Source of the DNA: Candidatus Thorarchaeota archaeon
Lineage (GTDB): Archaea > Asgardarchaeota > Thorarchaeia > Thorarchaeales > Thorarchaeaceae
Length of the DNA: 38,440 bases
Reading direction: 5' to 3'
Assembly (NCBI GenBank): GCA_019057475.1
Contig: DXJO01000049.1
Location: forward strand, 1-38,440
Position numbers and translations under genes: made by a program. The notes under the pieces were generated by a model that was not told the DNA's origin, made no database searches, and saw only the letters and a program-made list of their open reading frames with translations. Each line of letters opens with the position of its first letter. Position 1 is the stretch's first letter. This document shows positions 15,787 through 23,546 of the stretch, piece by piece.

Positions 15787-18132
15787 TTATTTCTTTCGAC
15801 GCCCTCGAAAACCTGGGAACCAGTATATCGTACTCTTAGAGTAGCTTTTCTGCACCTTTGCCACTCCATTCTCAGCAAGAAGGTCAAGTGCGTTGGTTAC
15901 ACGATCCTCAGTCCATCCAAGACCAACAACAACATCTTCGATTGTTAAGCGACCATCTCTTTTTGCGGCGAGGCCTAGCACTTGTGTGGGGTCCTTGGTT
16001 AGTTCGACAGGCATGAATTTCACTAGGCGTGTGCCATTCTCAAGTCTTGTCATGCCTTGGATGAGCCCTTCTTTGGTCATAGAAGTAACAATGTTTTCTA
16101 TCTCTTTCGACTTGGTGGCCCATCCAAGGGAATCCAATCTAACCAAGAATTCGGAGAACATCATTATGCCCCCGGATTCCTTGGATTCCTGTGCTAATCG
16201 AAGGATGTCTCGTCTCAGACCCTCAAGCCTATCGTCCCGCTTCAGCAAACGTTTGACCATTCCTTTCTTTTTCGTCGCTTCAGCAATCCATGACTCGGGC
16301 TCATAGCCGAGCTCGGTTAGAAGCTCCTCAAATGCACTTCTATAAGCAGGTATGGTGAGCAGCGTGCTTCCTTGCTTTTGGAATGCATCTCTCAGCCTAG
16401 CTCTGATTTCGTCGATGTGTCGCGCCCGTTCCATTAGTTTGTCAAACCTGATAGTGAGACGTTCCTCGTCAGAGAATGGATCTAGGGTCACCGGTATAAC
16501 CAAGTTACTCGTTGAGCTTAGAGTGAACTCGATTGGCCTGTCGTGGTAGTCGTTTGCTCGAATTACTCCCTCATAGCGGCTCTTGGGCAGGGACGCCTTA
16601 ATCACTCCGGCAGCATCTGACCGAAGAAGAAATGCGCCCAGTTCTAGAAGGGCCCCCTCAATGGGTTTGCCTGAATCATCGTGCACGTGAAATCTAACGA
16701 AGCAAGTTGTATCAGTGCCTGAAAGAAGAGGGGACACCTTGCTGAGTTTCATTGGCTTCTTCTTGTTTTCTGGAAATCCAGAAATGATGCCGCTGAGTTC
16801 GTTAAGCAGATTCACTTTCACTAAGCCATCGGATTGCAGAGATTTGCCACCCTCCCTGATTAGGGAACGAGTGACTCCAATGGTGAGAAGGTTGTTATTC
16901 TTCGAGGAGGTCCGCAAGAATTTTCTGAATCCAACATCATTGTTGGCGCGGTGTGTGAGTTCGTCCGTAATCGAGCTGAGCCCGGAATCGGCAGCAATAG
17001 GATTGACATAGTCACGACGCCGGCCAACTTGTTGGTCAATGGGAAGCAAGTACGATGGAGGGTATACCGCGACACGCAGACGGCCCTTCTTGGAGAAACC
17101 AACCATTATGAAGGGAATCATCAGGGTGACGCCGTCTTTATCCGGGCCAACACCACTGCAAGCAACAAGAAAGGCTTCGTGCAACAACCGACGCTGATTC
17201 TCAATTCCACTTTGGGCGCTCTCAGTCCGTGAATGTAATTCCTCTTGCTGTATAAGCAGATCCCTGAAGGTTTTCTGGACCTGGGTCAGAATCTCTTCAC
17301 GTTTGGCAATATCTCTCTTCAGAGCCTTCTTCCGACCCTTCAAGGTCGTTTCGATCTCTTGCATCTTTGAGGACCGTTTACCTGCCGAAGAATCTCTCGC
17401 TGTCATTTGTTCAATCCGTGACTCCAGATTCGCGACCTCTTTCCGAAGAACGGTTATTCGTTTATTGAGTCTGGTGGTTTTCGTCGATGTCTGTGATTCC
17501 TGTTCAGAAACGATGTTCCGCATCTGAGATGCAACTTCTTCATCGACGTGAGAGAGAGCAGCTCCAGCATTGTGAAGAACTCGGAATGTTTCTTGAAGAG
17601 CCTCAGCACATTTTTCAACATCTGAATCCTTCAACAGCTTCGGAAGAATGAGGGCGTACTCTTCAAGCCTCTCTTTGGTCGGCCACTCCAACATCTGTGA
17701 TACGCATGCTGCTAATGGCCCAGATAGCACACCAAGGTGCTCCTGTGATGCAGCGGTTGAAACGGTGTTGACTACTGACAGACAATCGCGGATACAATCA
17801 AGAAGTTCGGAGCTAGAATGGCTACCCCTCACGCGATCCAGCAAATCTCCAAAATTGATTTCTTGATGACTGATAAGACTAGCAGAACTCATGCCCTGAT
17901 ACTCGATAAGAAAGCATCCTGATGATAGTGTCGAGGGAACCACTCTAATCGGAAGATATGTCTTGAGGACGAACTCGATATCATTGTCATTCTTTGTAGC
18001 CAAAGCGTTGATCAAGATTGCTGCCAACGCATAGTCCTCTGGCACCGCTTGCTTAACCGGCTGCCCATCAGCCAACCGAGTGGTTCTGGTTGCCATGACA
18101 GGGATGATGAGTTGACGAGTTGGAGAGTCCAT
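15787..18132 (-). CDS. Large coiled-coil protein with C-terminal EAP30 (ESCRT-II Vps22/SNF8-like) domain
   Basis: A 781-residue protein. Residues 1-200 are a helical region I do not recognise. About 205-325 are a long coiled coil. About 330-450 are an unassigned domain containing VYPPSYL. About 475-552 look like a carboxypeptidase-regulatory-type beta sandwich (DDSGKPIEGALLELG and later RANDYHDRP). About 578-775 resemble the EAP30 fold. In the last part, AYRSAFEELLTELGYEPES, FMPVELTKDPTQVLGLA, TIEDVVVGLGWTEDRVTNAL and IYWFPGF line up, from memory, with human SNF8 segments: a PEFRVQF helix, VPAELNMDHTVVL, TVSEIKASLKWETERA and HYWLPALF. ESCRT-II bridges upstream sorting factors to ESCRT-III in membrane remodelling. 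The family call is motif-based inference. The ATG has AAGGA upstream. The gene is divergent from the longin/GTPase genes. Confidence 0.75.
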   Translation of the reverse strand: MDSPTRQLIIPVMATRTTRLADGQPVKQAVPEDYALAAILINALATKNDNDIEFVLKTYLPIRVVPSTLSSGCFLIEYQGMSSASLISHQEINFGDLLDRVRGSHSSSELLDCIRDCLSVVNTVSTAASQEHLGVLSGPLAACVSQMLEWPTKERLEEYALILPKLLKDSDVEKCAEALQETFRVLHNAGAALSHVDEEVASQMRNIVSEQESQTSTKTTRLNKRITVLRKEVANLESRIEQMTARDSSAGKRSSKMQEIETTLKGRKKALKRDIAKREEILTQVQKTFRDLLIQQEELHSRTESAQSGIENQRRLLHEAFLVACSGVGPDKDGVTLMIPFIMVGFSKKGRLRVAVYPPSYLLPIDQQVGRRRDYVNPIAADSGLSSITDELTHRANNDVGFRKFLRTSSKNNNLLTIGVTRSLIREGGKSLQSDGLVKVNLLNELSGIISGFPENKKKPMKLSKVSPLLSGTDTTCFVRFHVHDDSGKPIEGALLELGAFLLRSDAAGVIKASLPKSRYEGVIRANDYHDRPIEFTLSSTSNLVIPVTLDPFSDEERLTIRFDKLMERARHIDEIRARLRDAFQKQGSTLLTIPAYRSAFEELLTELGYEPESWIAEATKKKGMVKRLLKRDDRLEGLRRDILRLAQESKESGGIMMFSEFLVRLDSLGWATKSKEIENIVTSMTKEGLIQGMTRLENGTRLVKFMPVELTKDPTQVLGLAAKRDGRLTIEDVVVGLGWTEDRVTNALDLLAENGVAKVQKSYSKSTIYWFPGFRGRRKK

Positions 18133-18312
18133 TGTATTGTCCTTGAACCGAACAGCAAATCAATGCTTTTCACCCTTTCTAGGAAGGAACTCAATGCTCG
18201 TAGATGGCGCCTGTTGAGGGTGTGTCCTACGAAAGCGACTAATCAGCAGCATAATTCGAAACCCAGTGAAATGACAAGTGGTTTGGACTCGCGGGAGCTC
18301 ATCAGGGTCAAA

Positions 18313-18320
18313 CATTTATG
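18313..18320 (+). promoter_or_regulatory. TATA-like box of the longin/GTPase genes
   Basis: CATTTATG is centred about 24 bases before an in-frame ATG at 18341 and about 36 before the ATG at 18353, so the mRNA would be leaderless or have a very short leader. Confidence 0.4.
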
Positions 18321-18352
18321 CAGTAAGACACATCCCGAGAATGGGGCGTCAC

Positions 18353-19465
18353 ATGCCAGAAGCGATTTTCGTAGTTCATTTGGACGATTACCAAGGATTC
18401 GTTGTTGAGAAGCGCTATCCCTCCACACTTTCCCTCAATGAGAAGGCGCTAAACCTTGTGTACTATGAGCATGAGAAGGAGAAGGCAACGAACCTCAAGT
18501 TCTCAGATATAGAGGGAATGAGGGTGGTTTCTTTCGCTGAAAGGACACACCCCGGATGGGTAGTGTGCTTTGTCCTCGGAGCTGATGAGGATTACGAAAC
18601 TGAGGACAATAACATGGCAGGCATGGCACGGCTCATCTTGGAACTGATGAGCGAAGTGCCAGATGCGGTCAACTTGCGCGAGATCCTCGGTAATGAGAGT
18701 GTTCTCAATGAACCGAATGAGGAGCAGAAGATGGCGGACATCTTCTTCACTCCTTCATCTGCGCTGCTTCTGGAAAGACTCGAGATAGAGGGTGTGGAAA
18801 AAGCGGCCAAGCTTTCTATCTGGCTTCAAACTCAATTGCAGACAGACACAATCGAGCTCCATGAGATTGTGGAACCACTTATGCAATCCGGAGTTATCAA
18901 GGTTGAACTGCTAGGCAAGACAGGAGAAACTGTTTTCCTGGTCAAGGATATTTTCGGCTATCGCGCCCCACCCGTGAAGTCAATCATGAAAGCTATGGAA
19001 GCTGACCCAGAAATGGGCAAGAAGTACAAGCAGCTTGTTTCAAGTTTCTTCTCGCCCCCCACGGGTAAGGGTTACAATCCCACACTGCCATTGGACGATC
19101 CAAACTCTCCACTTCTTGAGGACAGGGAGAAGATGTCAAGGCTGCTCTCCAAGAGTTTACCTTATATGGTCCTGGAATGTCTGCGCGAGGGCCCTCAGGA
19201 GATTGGGAATATAGCACAGAAGACGGCGCTTCCTCTTGAAACCGTCCAATCTATTCTGTGGTCGTTCGAATCGGACAGAGTGGCTGCCCAGCTTGATGAA
19301 TACGGTATCTGGGTACTTGTTTCAGATCCTGTTATTGAATCATTCATGCCTGAGTTCATACTCCCGGCTATTTCAAAGAAACTAGCAGACAAGGAGCTAG
19401 CACCTGAAACAGCAATTAGGCATCTTGAACTCCTTATCGAGGAGTGGGGTGAAATTTGTGATTAG
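18353..19465 (+). CDS. Longin-like N-terminal domain protein with winged-helix-like repeats
   Basis: From the ATG at 18353 this protein has 370 residues. The first 100 residues follow the beta-beta-alpha-beta-beta-alpha order of longin or roadblock folds: AIFVVHLDDYQGFVVEKRYP, a helix, SDIEGMRVVSF, WVVCFVLGADED, and a final helix AGMARLILELM. The rest is helical, with two segments that look like winged helices (ELHEIVEPLMQSGVIKVELL and IGNIAQKTALPLETVQSIL). I do not know a named family for the whole. Its last codons overlap the start of the longin-Arf GTPase gene by eight bases, so the two proteins are probably made together. A role as GTPase partner or regulator is plausible, by analogy with longin dimers in eukaryotic trafficking. 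An in-frame ATG at 18341 would add four residues. Confidence 0.7.
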   Translation: MPEAIFVVHLDDYQGFVVEKRYPSTLSLNEKALNLVYYEHEKEKATNLKFSDIEGMRVVSFAERTHPGWVVCFVLGADEDYETEDNNMAGMARLILELMSEVPDAVNLREILGNESVLNEPNEEQKMADIFFTPSSALLLERLEIEGVEKAAKLSIWLQTQLQTDTIELHEIVEPLMQSGVIKVELLGKTGETVFLVKDIFGYRAPPVKSIMKAMEADPEMGKKYKQLVSSFFSPPTGKGYNPTLPLDDPNSPLLEDREKMSRLLSKSLPYMVLECLREGPQEIGNIAQKTALPLETVQSILWSFESDRVAAQLDEYGIWVLVSDPVIESFMPEFILPAISKKLADKELAPETAIRHLELLIEEWGEICD

Positions 19466-20306
19466 AGGCGTTTACATTCTTGGACAACAGAGTGAGATGA
19501 TATTCTCAAAAGAGTATGCCAAGAGCGAACACAAAGATAGTCTGATCGAGTTTCTAGTGAATCTTACACAGTTCATCAAGGCTGTGGAGCTCGACGGAAA
19601 TGTGGAGTCAATGGGCGTATCGAGCTGGAGAATATTCTACAGTTTAGAAGATGCTTTCACATTCGTGTTCATTGCCGACAAGGCGGATGACAGCGCACAG
19701 ATTAAGGGGAAGATAAGCGACCTAATTGTGAAATTCATGAAGGATTACGCCCCTCTTGCCATAGCAAACCAGCCTCTTGAAGGACTCGATGCCATCGTGG
19801 ACGAAGTTGCAGTCACTTTGGTGAAAGTCGCCATACTCGGCTTCGCAGGTGTGGGGAAGACGACTACTTTGCACCTATTGAGAGGAGAAACTCTCCCCCT
19901 TGTCCATGACCCCACCATTGGTGTTTCAATCAAGAAATTGCCCACCGAAGTGGAGAATGCTAATATCGTCCTTTGGGATCTCGCAGGTCAATCAAGGTTC
20001 AGTATTCTTTGGGCCAAGATGATTGCCAATGCACAAGTTGTTGTGATTGTTACTGATAGCACGCTGGAGAATGTGCTGAGAAGCAAGAAGTTGGTAACTC
20101 TAGTCAGCGAAGAAGTTCCGAACGCAAGGGTGATTGGCATTGCAAATAAACAAGATCTTCCAACAGCACTGACTCCTGAGCGAGTTGGCCAGATTCTAAG
20201 CATTCCCACTTACGAACTAGTAGCCATCGATATTTCATACCGTGAAAGGCTCATCCAAATCATTAGAAAGTCTATTCTCGAAGGAAAGGCTGACAAGGTT
20301 ACATAG
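19458..20306 (+). CDS. Longin-like domain fused to Arf-family small GTPase
   Basis: This 282-residue protein begins at GTG 19458, with GGGGTGA five bases upstream and an 8-base overlap with the previous gene. Residues 1-105 look like a longin domain (VIRGVYILGQQSEMIFSKEY, then EFLVNLTQF and WRIFYSLEDAFTFVFIADK). Residues 120-282 are a Ras-superfamily GTPase: G1 GFAGVGKTT (128-136), switch I Thr in DPTIGVS (153), G3 WDLAGQ (173-178), G4 NKQD in NKQDLPTAL (230-233) and a G5-like VAID. The WDLAGQ and NKQDLPxA wording is typical of Arf/Arl/Sar proteins. The catalytic Gln after DLAG is kept, so it should hydrolyse GTP. There is no lipidation motif; the longin domain may replace the usual N-terminal membrane helix. 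An ATG at 19425 is a less likely start. Confidence 0.88.
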   Translation: MIRGVYILGQQSEMIFSKEYAKSEHKDSLIEFLVNLTQFIKAVELDGNVESMGVSSWRIFYSLEDAFTFVFIADKADDSAQIKGKISDLIVKFMKDYAPLAIANQPLEGLDAIVDEVAVTLVKVAILGFAGVGKTTTLHLLRGETLPLVHDPTIGVSIKKLPTEVENANIVLWDLAGQSRFSILWAKMIANAQVVVIVTDSTLENVLRSKKLVTLVSEEVPNARVIGIANKQDLPTALTPERVGQILSIPTYELVAIDISYRERLIQIIRKSILEGKADKVT

Positions 20307-20411
20307 TTCGATGCGTAGAGTTGTATGTTGAATTGTAGGTAGGTCACGACAAAGGTTAAGAACGAGCATATCGATGCTCCAAGTAGAAAGAGCACACCTA
20401 GGTGGCTATAC

Positions 20412-20972
20412 ATGTCCTTTGATTTCAGTGCTATGCAGAAGCAGATGGAAGAGATCGCGGAATTCGCGAACAAGGTTGCTGAAACCAAGAAATTGGCGGA
20501 TGAGTTGGCAGAGAACTTTGCTAAGATGAAGCTGTCTATCAACCAGACAATCAACGACTCGTTCACGGAGATCGCAAACCAAATCGATACTCTTCGCAAG
20601 AATATGGAAATGATGGAAAGCATAAAGCCTTCAACCCCAAAAGTTGAGGCTCCGGCTCCGGAAGCAGATCCTACTCCGACCCCCGAGCCGGAGATTACGC
20701 CGGAACCTGAACCCGAACCCACTCCCGAAGTGACAGAACCAGCTCCTGAGCCTGCACCAGAAGCAGAGGCTGCACCAGCAGTTGAAGCTGCTGAAGGCAA
20801 TGACCAACTCGATTTCCTGTTGCAGCAAAAAGATCGCCTGAAGGCTCAGCTTACAGACTTGCGCTTTGATTACATGCGCGGGTACATACCTGAAGACGAC
20901 TACAAGGCCAAAGAGGGAGAACTGGATACGCAGTTAGAGGGTCTGGACAAACAGATAGCAGGACTGAAGTAG
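20412..20972 (+). CDS. Coiled-coil protein with Pro/Glu-rich linker
   Basis: This 186-residue protein has three parts. Residues 1-75 form an amphipathic coiled coil (AMQKQMEEIAEFANKVAETK and TEIANQIDTLRKNMEMM). Residues 76-135 are a Pro/Glu/Ala-rich flexible linker with repeated PEPxP and PAPE units. Residues 136-186 form a C-terminal helical hairpin (LLQQKDRLKAQLTDLRFDYM and DDYKAKEGELDTQLEGLD) resembling SHOCT-type tails. There is no membrane segment. It probably oligomerises and tethers partners. The ATG has AGGTGG six bases upstream. It follows the longin-GTPase gene by 105 bases on the same strand and may belong to the same functional group, but I cannot assign a family. Confidence 0.75.
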   Translation: MSFDFSAMQKQMEEIAEFANKVAETKKLADELAENFAKMKLSINQTINDSFTEIANQIDTLRKNMEMMESIKPSTPKVEAPAPEADPTPTPEPEITPEPEPEPTPEVTEPAPEPAPEAEAAPAVEAAEGNDQLDFLLQQKDRLKAQLTDLRFDYMRGYIPEDDYKAKEGELDTQLEGLDKQIAGLK

Positions 20973-21019
20973 AAGCAGCTTCATACTCGAAGCAGGCTCA
21001 ATGAAACCCATCAATCCAT

Positions 21020-21041
21020 CTTGATGACCACGGTCATCAAG
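21020..21041. repeat. Perfect 22-base palindrome in a convergent intergenic region
   Basis: CTTGATGACC (21020-21029), a two-base AC centre, and GGTCATCAAG (21032-21041) form a perfect dyad. It sits in the 259-base gap between two convergent genes, so it may act as a bidirectional hairpin or as a protein-binding site. The rest of the gap shows nothing else I can support. Confidence 0.55.
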
Positions 21042-21231
21042 CAGCTTAACTTGCGCATCGGGGAATAGGATTACATCCTCGGTGTCGCAAGAACTTCTTT
21101 CTTTCGCATCATGCTCATTCAACCAGTTTGAGCAAAAATCTGAGCTTGATCCCGGTTTGGGTCAAGTTGGGATGTGGGAAGGCGCGCGGGCTGGGTTGAG
21201 GCATTATGGGGTTGAGCAGAAACGGGATGTG

Positions 21232-21975
21232 CTATTTCTTAGGGGTCTTCTTCTTGGGCTTTGCTTCCGCCTTCTTCTTAGTGACCTTCTTCTTGGGCTT
21301 TGCTTCCGCCTTCTTCTTAGTGACCTTCTTCTTGGGCTTCGCTTCCGCCTTCTTCTTGGTCACTTTCTTCTTGGGCGTTTCTTCAGCCCTTTTCTTAGTG
21401 ACTTTCTTCTTGGGCTTTGCCTCAACCTTCTTCTTGGTCACTTTCTTCTTGGGCTTTGCCTCAGCCTTCTTCTTGGTCACTTTCTTCTTGGGCTTCTTCT
21501 CTTCAGGTTTCGGAACTTCGGCAATAAGAGATTCCGCAGTTTCCGCGAGGGGCTCAACTACAATCTCAGGTTGTCGAGCCTTTTCTTTCACCTTGCGATC
21601 GTCGAGAGCGCGTCGCTGCCGTGCAAGTTTGCCAGGTTTCGCGGATTCAGCCGCTGAAACTGCACCAAGAGCTATGTCTATTTCTTTGGTAATCACAGGA
21701 CGCTTGGGCACAGAGGATGCGATTTCCTCAAGGACGTCTACAATCATAATTGGTTTGCCGCCGTCCCGCTTCTCGATCTCTGCAGGAGTCGTGTAGACAA
21801 CAAAGCCACTTTCGTGAATATAGGGAACAATCACGCCTTCAGTTTCCTTGTCCTTGAGTATTCTGCGTGCAATGCTCATCCTGATGTTGAACCGCTGGGC
21901 AAGGTCATAACTAGTGACTGATTTTGCCTTCTTCACGTACTCATCAATTTCGCCAATTGTTTCTGGTTTGGGCAC
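21232..21975 (-). CDS. rps25e: Ribosomal protein S25e with long lysine-rich C-terminal tail
   Basis: The first standard start is GTG at 21975 (247 residues). S25e is a small-subunit winged-helix protein; here SVTSYDLAQRFNIRMSIARR and ILKDKETEGVIVPYI match the archaeal family (ITPYALA...ISVARKIL). Family members usually end soon after, near 100 residues. This one continues with a linker, then six 13-residue repeats of the PKKKVTKKKAEAK type, like a histone-H1 or AlgP tail. The conserved N-terminal part (KKWGRTATKTEKIVRDAV) lies upstream of the GTG in the same frame, back to about 22041. The real protein therefore probably starts at a non-AUG codon there. A TATA box at 22093-22101 fits that start. 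Confidence 0.8.
   Translation of the reverse strand: MPKPETIGEIDEYVKKAKSVTSYDLAQRFNIRMSIARRILKDKETEGVIVPYIHESGFVVYTTPAEIEKRDGGKPIMIVDVLEEIASSVPKRPVITKEIDIALGAVSAAESAKPGKLARQRRALDDRKVKEKARQPEIVVEPLAETAESLIAEVPKPEEKKPKKKVTKKKAEAKPKKKVTKKKVEAKPKKKVTKKRAEETPKKKVTKKKAEAKPKKKVTKKKAEAKPKKKVTKKKAEAKPKKKTPKK
21259..21492 (-). repeat. Six tandem 39-bp units encoding the S25e tail
   Basis: Six head-to-tail 39-base units each encode a 13-residue PKKKVTKKKAEAK-like block, with small variations (VEAK, RAEET). They are followed by a partial unit before the stop. Near-identity at the DNA level between units suggests recent slippage or recombination. Confidence 0.85.
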
Positions 21976-22092
21976 AGCATCTCGGACAATCTTCTCTGTC
22001 TTTGTTGCCGTTCGTCCCCACTTCTTGCGGCTGATAGCAATTACACTCCTAGATTTGTTCCCAAGGGGTCACCGCGAACGTTTTGAGTTCGG

Positions 22093-22101
22093 CTTTTAAA
22101 G
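22093..22101 (-). promoter_or_regulatory. TATA box of the S25e gene
   Basis: The minus strand reads CTTTAAAAG. A start point about 26 bases downstream (near 22071) leaves about 30 nt to the putative non-AUG start at 22041, or about 96 nt to the GTG at 21975. A 12-base perfect palindrome, CTCATGCATGAG (22105-22116), lies directly upstream and could be a regulator site. Confidence 0.5.
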
Positions 22102-22184
22102 ATGCTCATGCATGAGAACGAAAAAACAGCTATGATCGAAAGCGACGGGCAAGTTTTGGCGATTAGGCATATCGATGTGTGAAA

Positions 22185-23483
22185 TCACTTGCTGCTGGAA
22201 TCGACGTGTTTGCGTTGCTTTATAATTAGCTTCTGCCGGGCTGAAACATCGCTTCTCGGAGGTATATCTTTGTCAATGATACAACCCGGGGCTATGACAC
22301 TGTGCTCTCCTATGCGTTGAGCGGGGTATATAGCTGAGTTGATGCCCACGACAACTCCGTCCCCTATAATGGCGCCGAATTTGCTCAATGGTATCTGCAC
22401 ACGCCCGTCCTTGTAGTTGAGATGGAACGGTTTGTTGTCCGGACGCCAGTTCCAGGTTTGCGCTCCGGATTCGATGCACGTGTTTGCACCAACGATTGAA
22501 TCTGCTATGTAGGTCATCCTTCCGACAGTGACTTTGTCAAAGATCACACTGTTACGCACCTCAACAGAATATCCGATGCGCACATCATCACATAGACTGG
22601 TGTATTTCCGAATGAGTGAGTGGTCGCCTACATACACTCCCTTACCTATGTAGATTGGCCCCTTTAGGGTCGTGCCCGGACGTATGACGCTATTCTCATC
22701 GATGAAGACAGGACCTTCTATTACAACGTGCCGATGTATTTCAGCAGTTTCAGCAATAAAGGTCCCGTGCCCACGGATCTGTCTGTCCATAACAATCCGA
22801 TTGGCTTCAAGCACATCCCAAGGCCAAGTAAATTCTGCCCATTCCTTCTCCCAGACAGCGGCAGCGATTACGGATTTGGCCTCTATCATCTTCTCGATTG
22901 TGCGCTCCATGGTCTTATGCTCCTCAAGGAGAGGGAGTGTTCTTACTGAAAACACTGACACGCCAGCCACCGCATAGTTGCTGACATAGCGATCGGGCCC
23001 ACCCTTCTCTACAAGCATTTCCACGACTCCGTTTTTTCCAATCCGAACCGTGCCAAACTGCTCGGGATTGGACACGAGAGTCACGAGCATTGTTACTTCT
23101 GCTTCCATGTTCTCGTGATTAGTCAGAGTGCGAGAAACCATCTCAGGGTCCACAAGAACGTCACCGTTGACAAGCAGGAACTCATCGTCATTTTCAATTT
23201 CATCACGAGCAGTTAGTATTGCGTTTTCAACACCTTTCTGCTCATGCTGGATTACATAGCGTATCCTCACGCCTGAGTCGGCACCATGCTGGAAGTAGTC
23301 GATAATCTCATCACGGCCATGCCCTACAACAACAACAATATCCTTGAATCCGTTTTCCTTCAAGCTATCGATGATGTACTGCATCACAGGGCGGCCTGCA
23401 ATCTTCAACATCGTCTTTGACCTATTAGCGGTTAGTGGCCTAAGTCTCTGACCAACTCCGGCAGTCAATACAAGTGCCTTCAT
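22185..23483 (-). CDS. Bifunctional sugar-1-phosphate nucleotidylyltransferase / acyltransferase (GlmU-like)
   Basis: This 432-residue enzyme has an N-terminal nucleotidylyltransferase domain: MKALVLTAGVGQRLRPLT, the KPxLxIAG-type KTMLKIAGRPVMQYI, and NGDVLVDPEMV. A left-handed beta-helix of hexapeptide repeats follows from about residue 245 (IEGPVFIDENSVIRPGTTL onward), the acyltransferase half. Archaeal homologues make UDP-GlcNAc or dTDP-glucose-type sugars for glycan synthesis; the exact sugar is not determined. An ATG eight codons upstream at 23507 exists. However, the TATA-like TTTTATG near 23517-23527 lies too close to it, so the transcript would start past it, supporting 23483. Confidence 0.9.
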   Translation of the reverse strand: MKALVLTAGVGQRLRPLTANRSKTMLKIAGRPVMQYIIDSLKENGFKDIVVVVGHGRDEIIDYFQHGADSGVRIRYVIQHEQKGVENAILTARDEIENDDEFLLVNGDVLVDPEMVSRTLTNHENMEAEVTMLVTLVSNPEQFGTVRIGKNGVVEMLVEKGGPDRYVSNYAVAGVSVFSVRTLPLLEEHKTMERTIEKMIEAKSVIAAAVWEKEWAEFTWPWDVLEANRIVMDRQIRGHGTFIAETAEIHRHVVIEGPVFIDENSVIRPGTTLKGPIYIGKGVYVGDHSLIRKYTSLCDDVRIGYSVEVRNSVIFDKVTVGRMTYIADSIVGANTCIESGAQTWNWRPDNKPFHLNYKDGRVQIPLSKFGAIIGDGVVVGINSAIYPAQRIGEHSVIAPGCIIDKDIPPRSDVSARQKLIIKQRKHVDSSSK

Positions 23484-23546
23484 CCGACTCACACTCACAG
23501 TAGGCATCTGATTAGCTCATAAAACTGTTGGCTGTTACGCACGTTG

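Noticed and set aside
20934-21122. Minus-strand frame of 62 residues in the convergent gap after the coiled-coil gene
   Set aside because: It reads somewhat like protein, but overlaps the end of the coiled-coil gene, has no ribosome binding site, and its middle is the perfect palindrome.
21206-21796. Plus-strand frames with hydrophobic repeats (FFLGFASAFFLVT type)
   Set aside because: They are antisense shadows of the lysine-repeat tail of S25e; codons for Lys read backwards as Phe/Leu.
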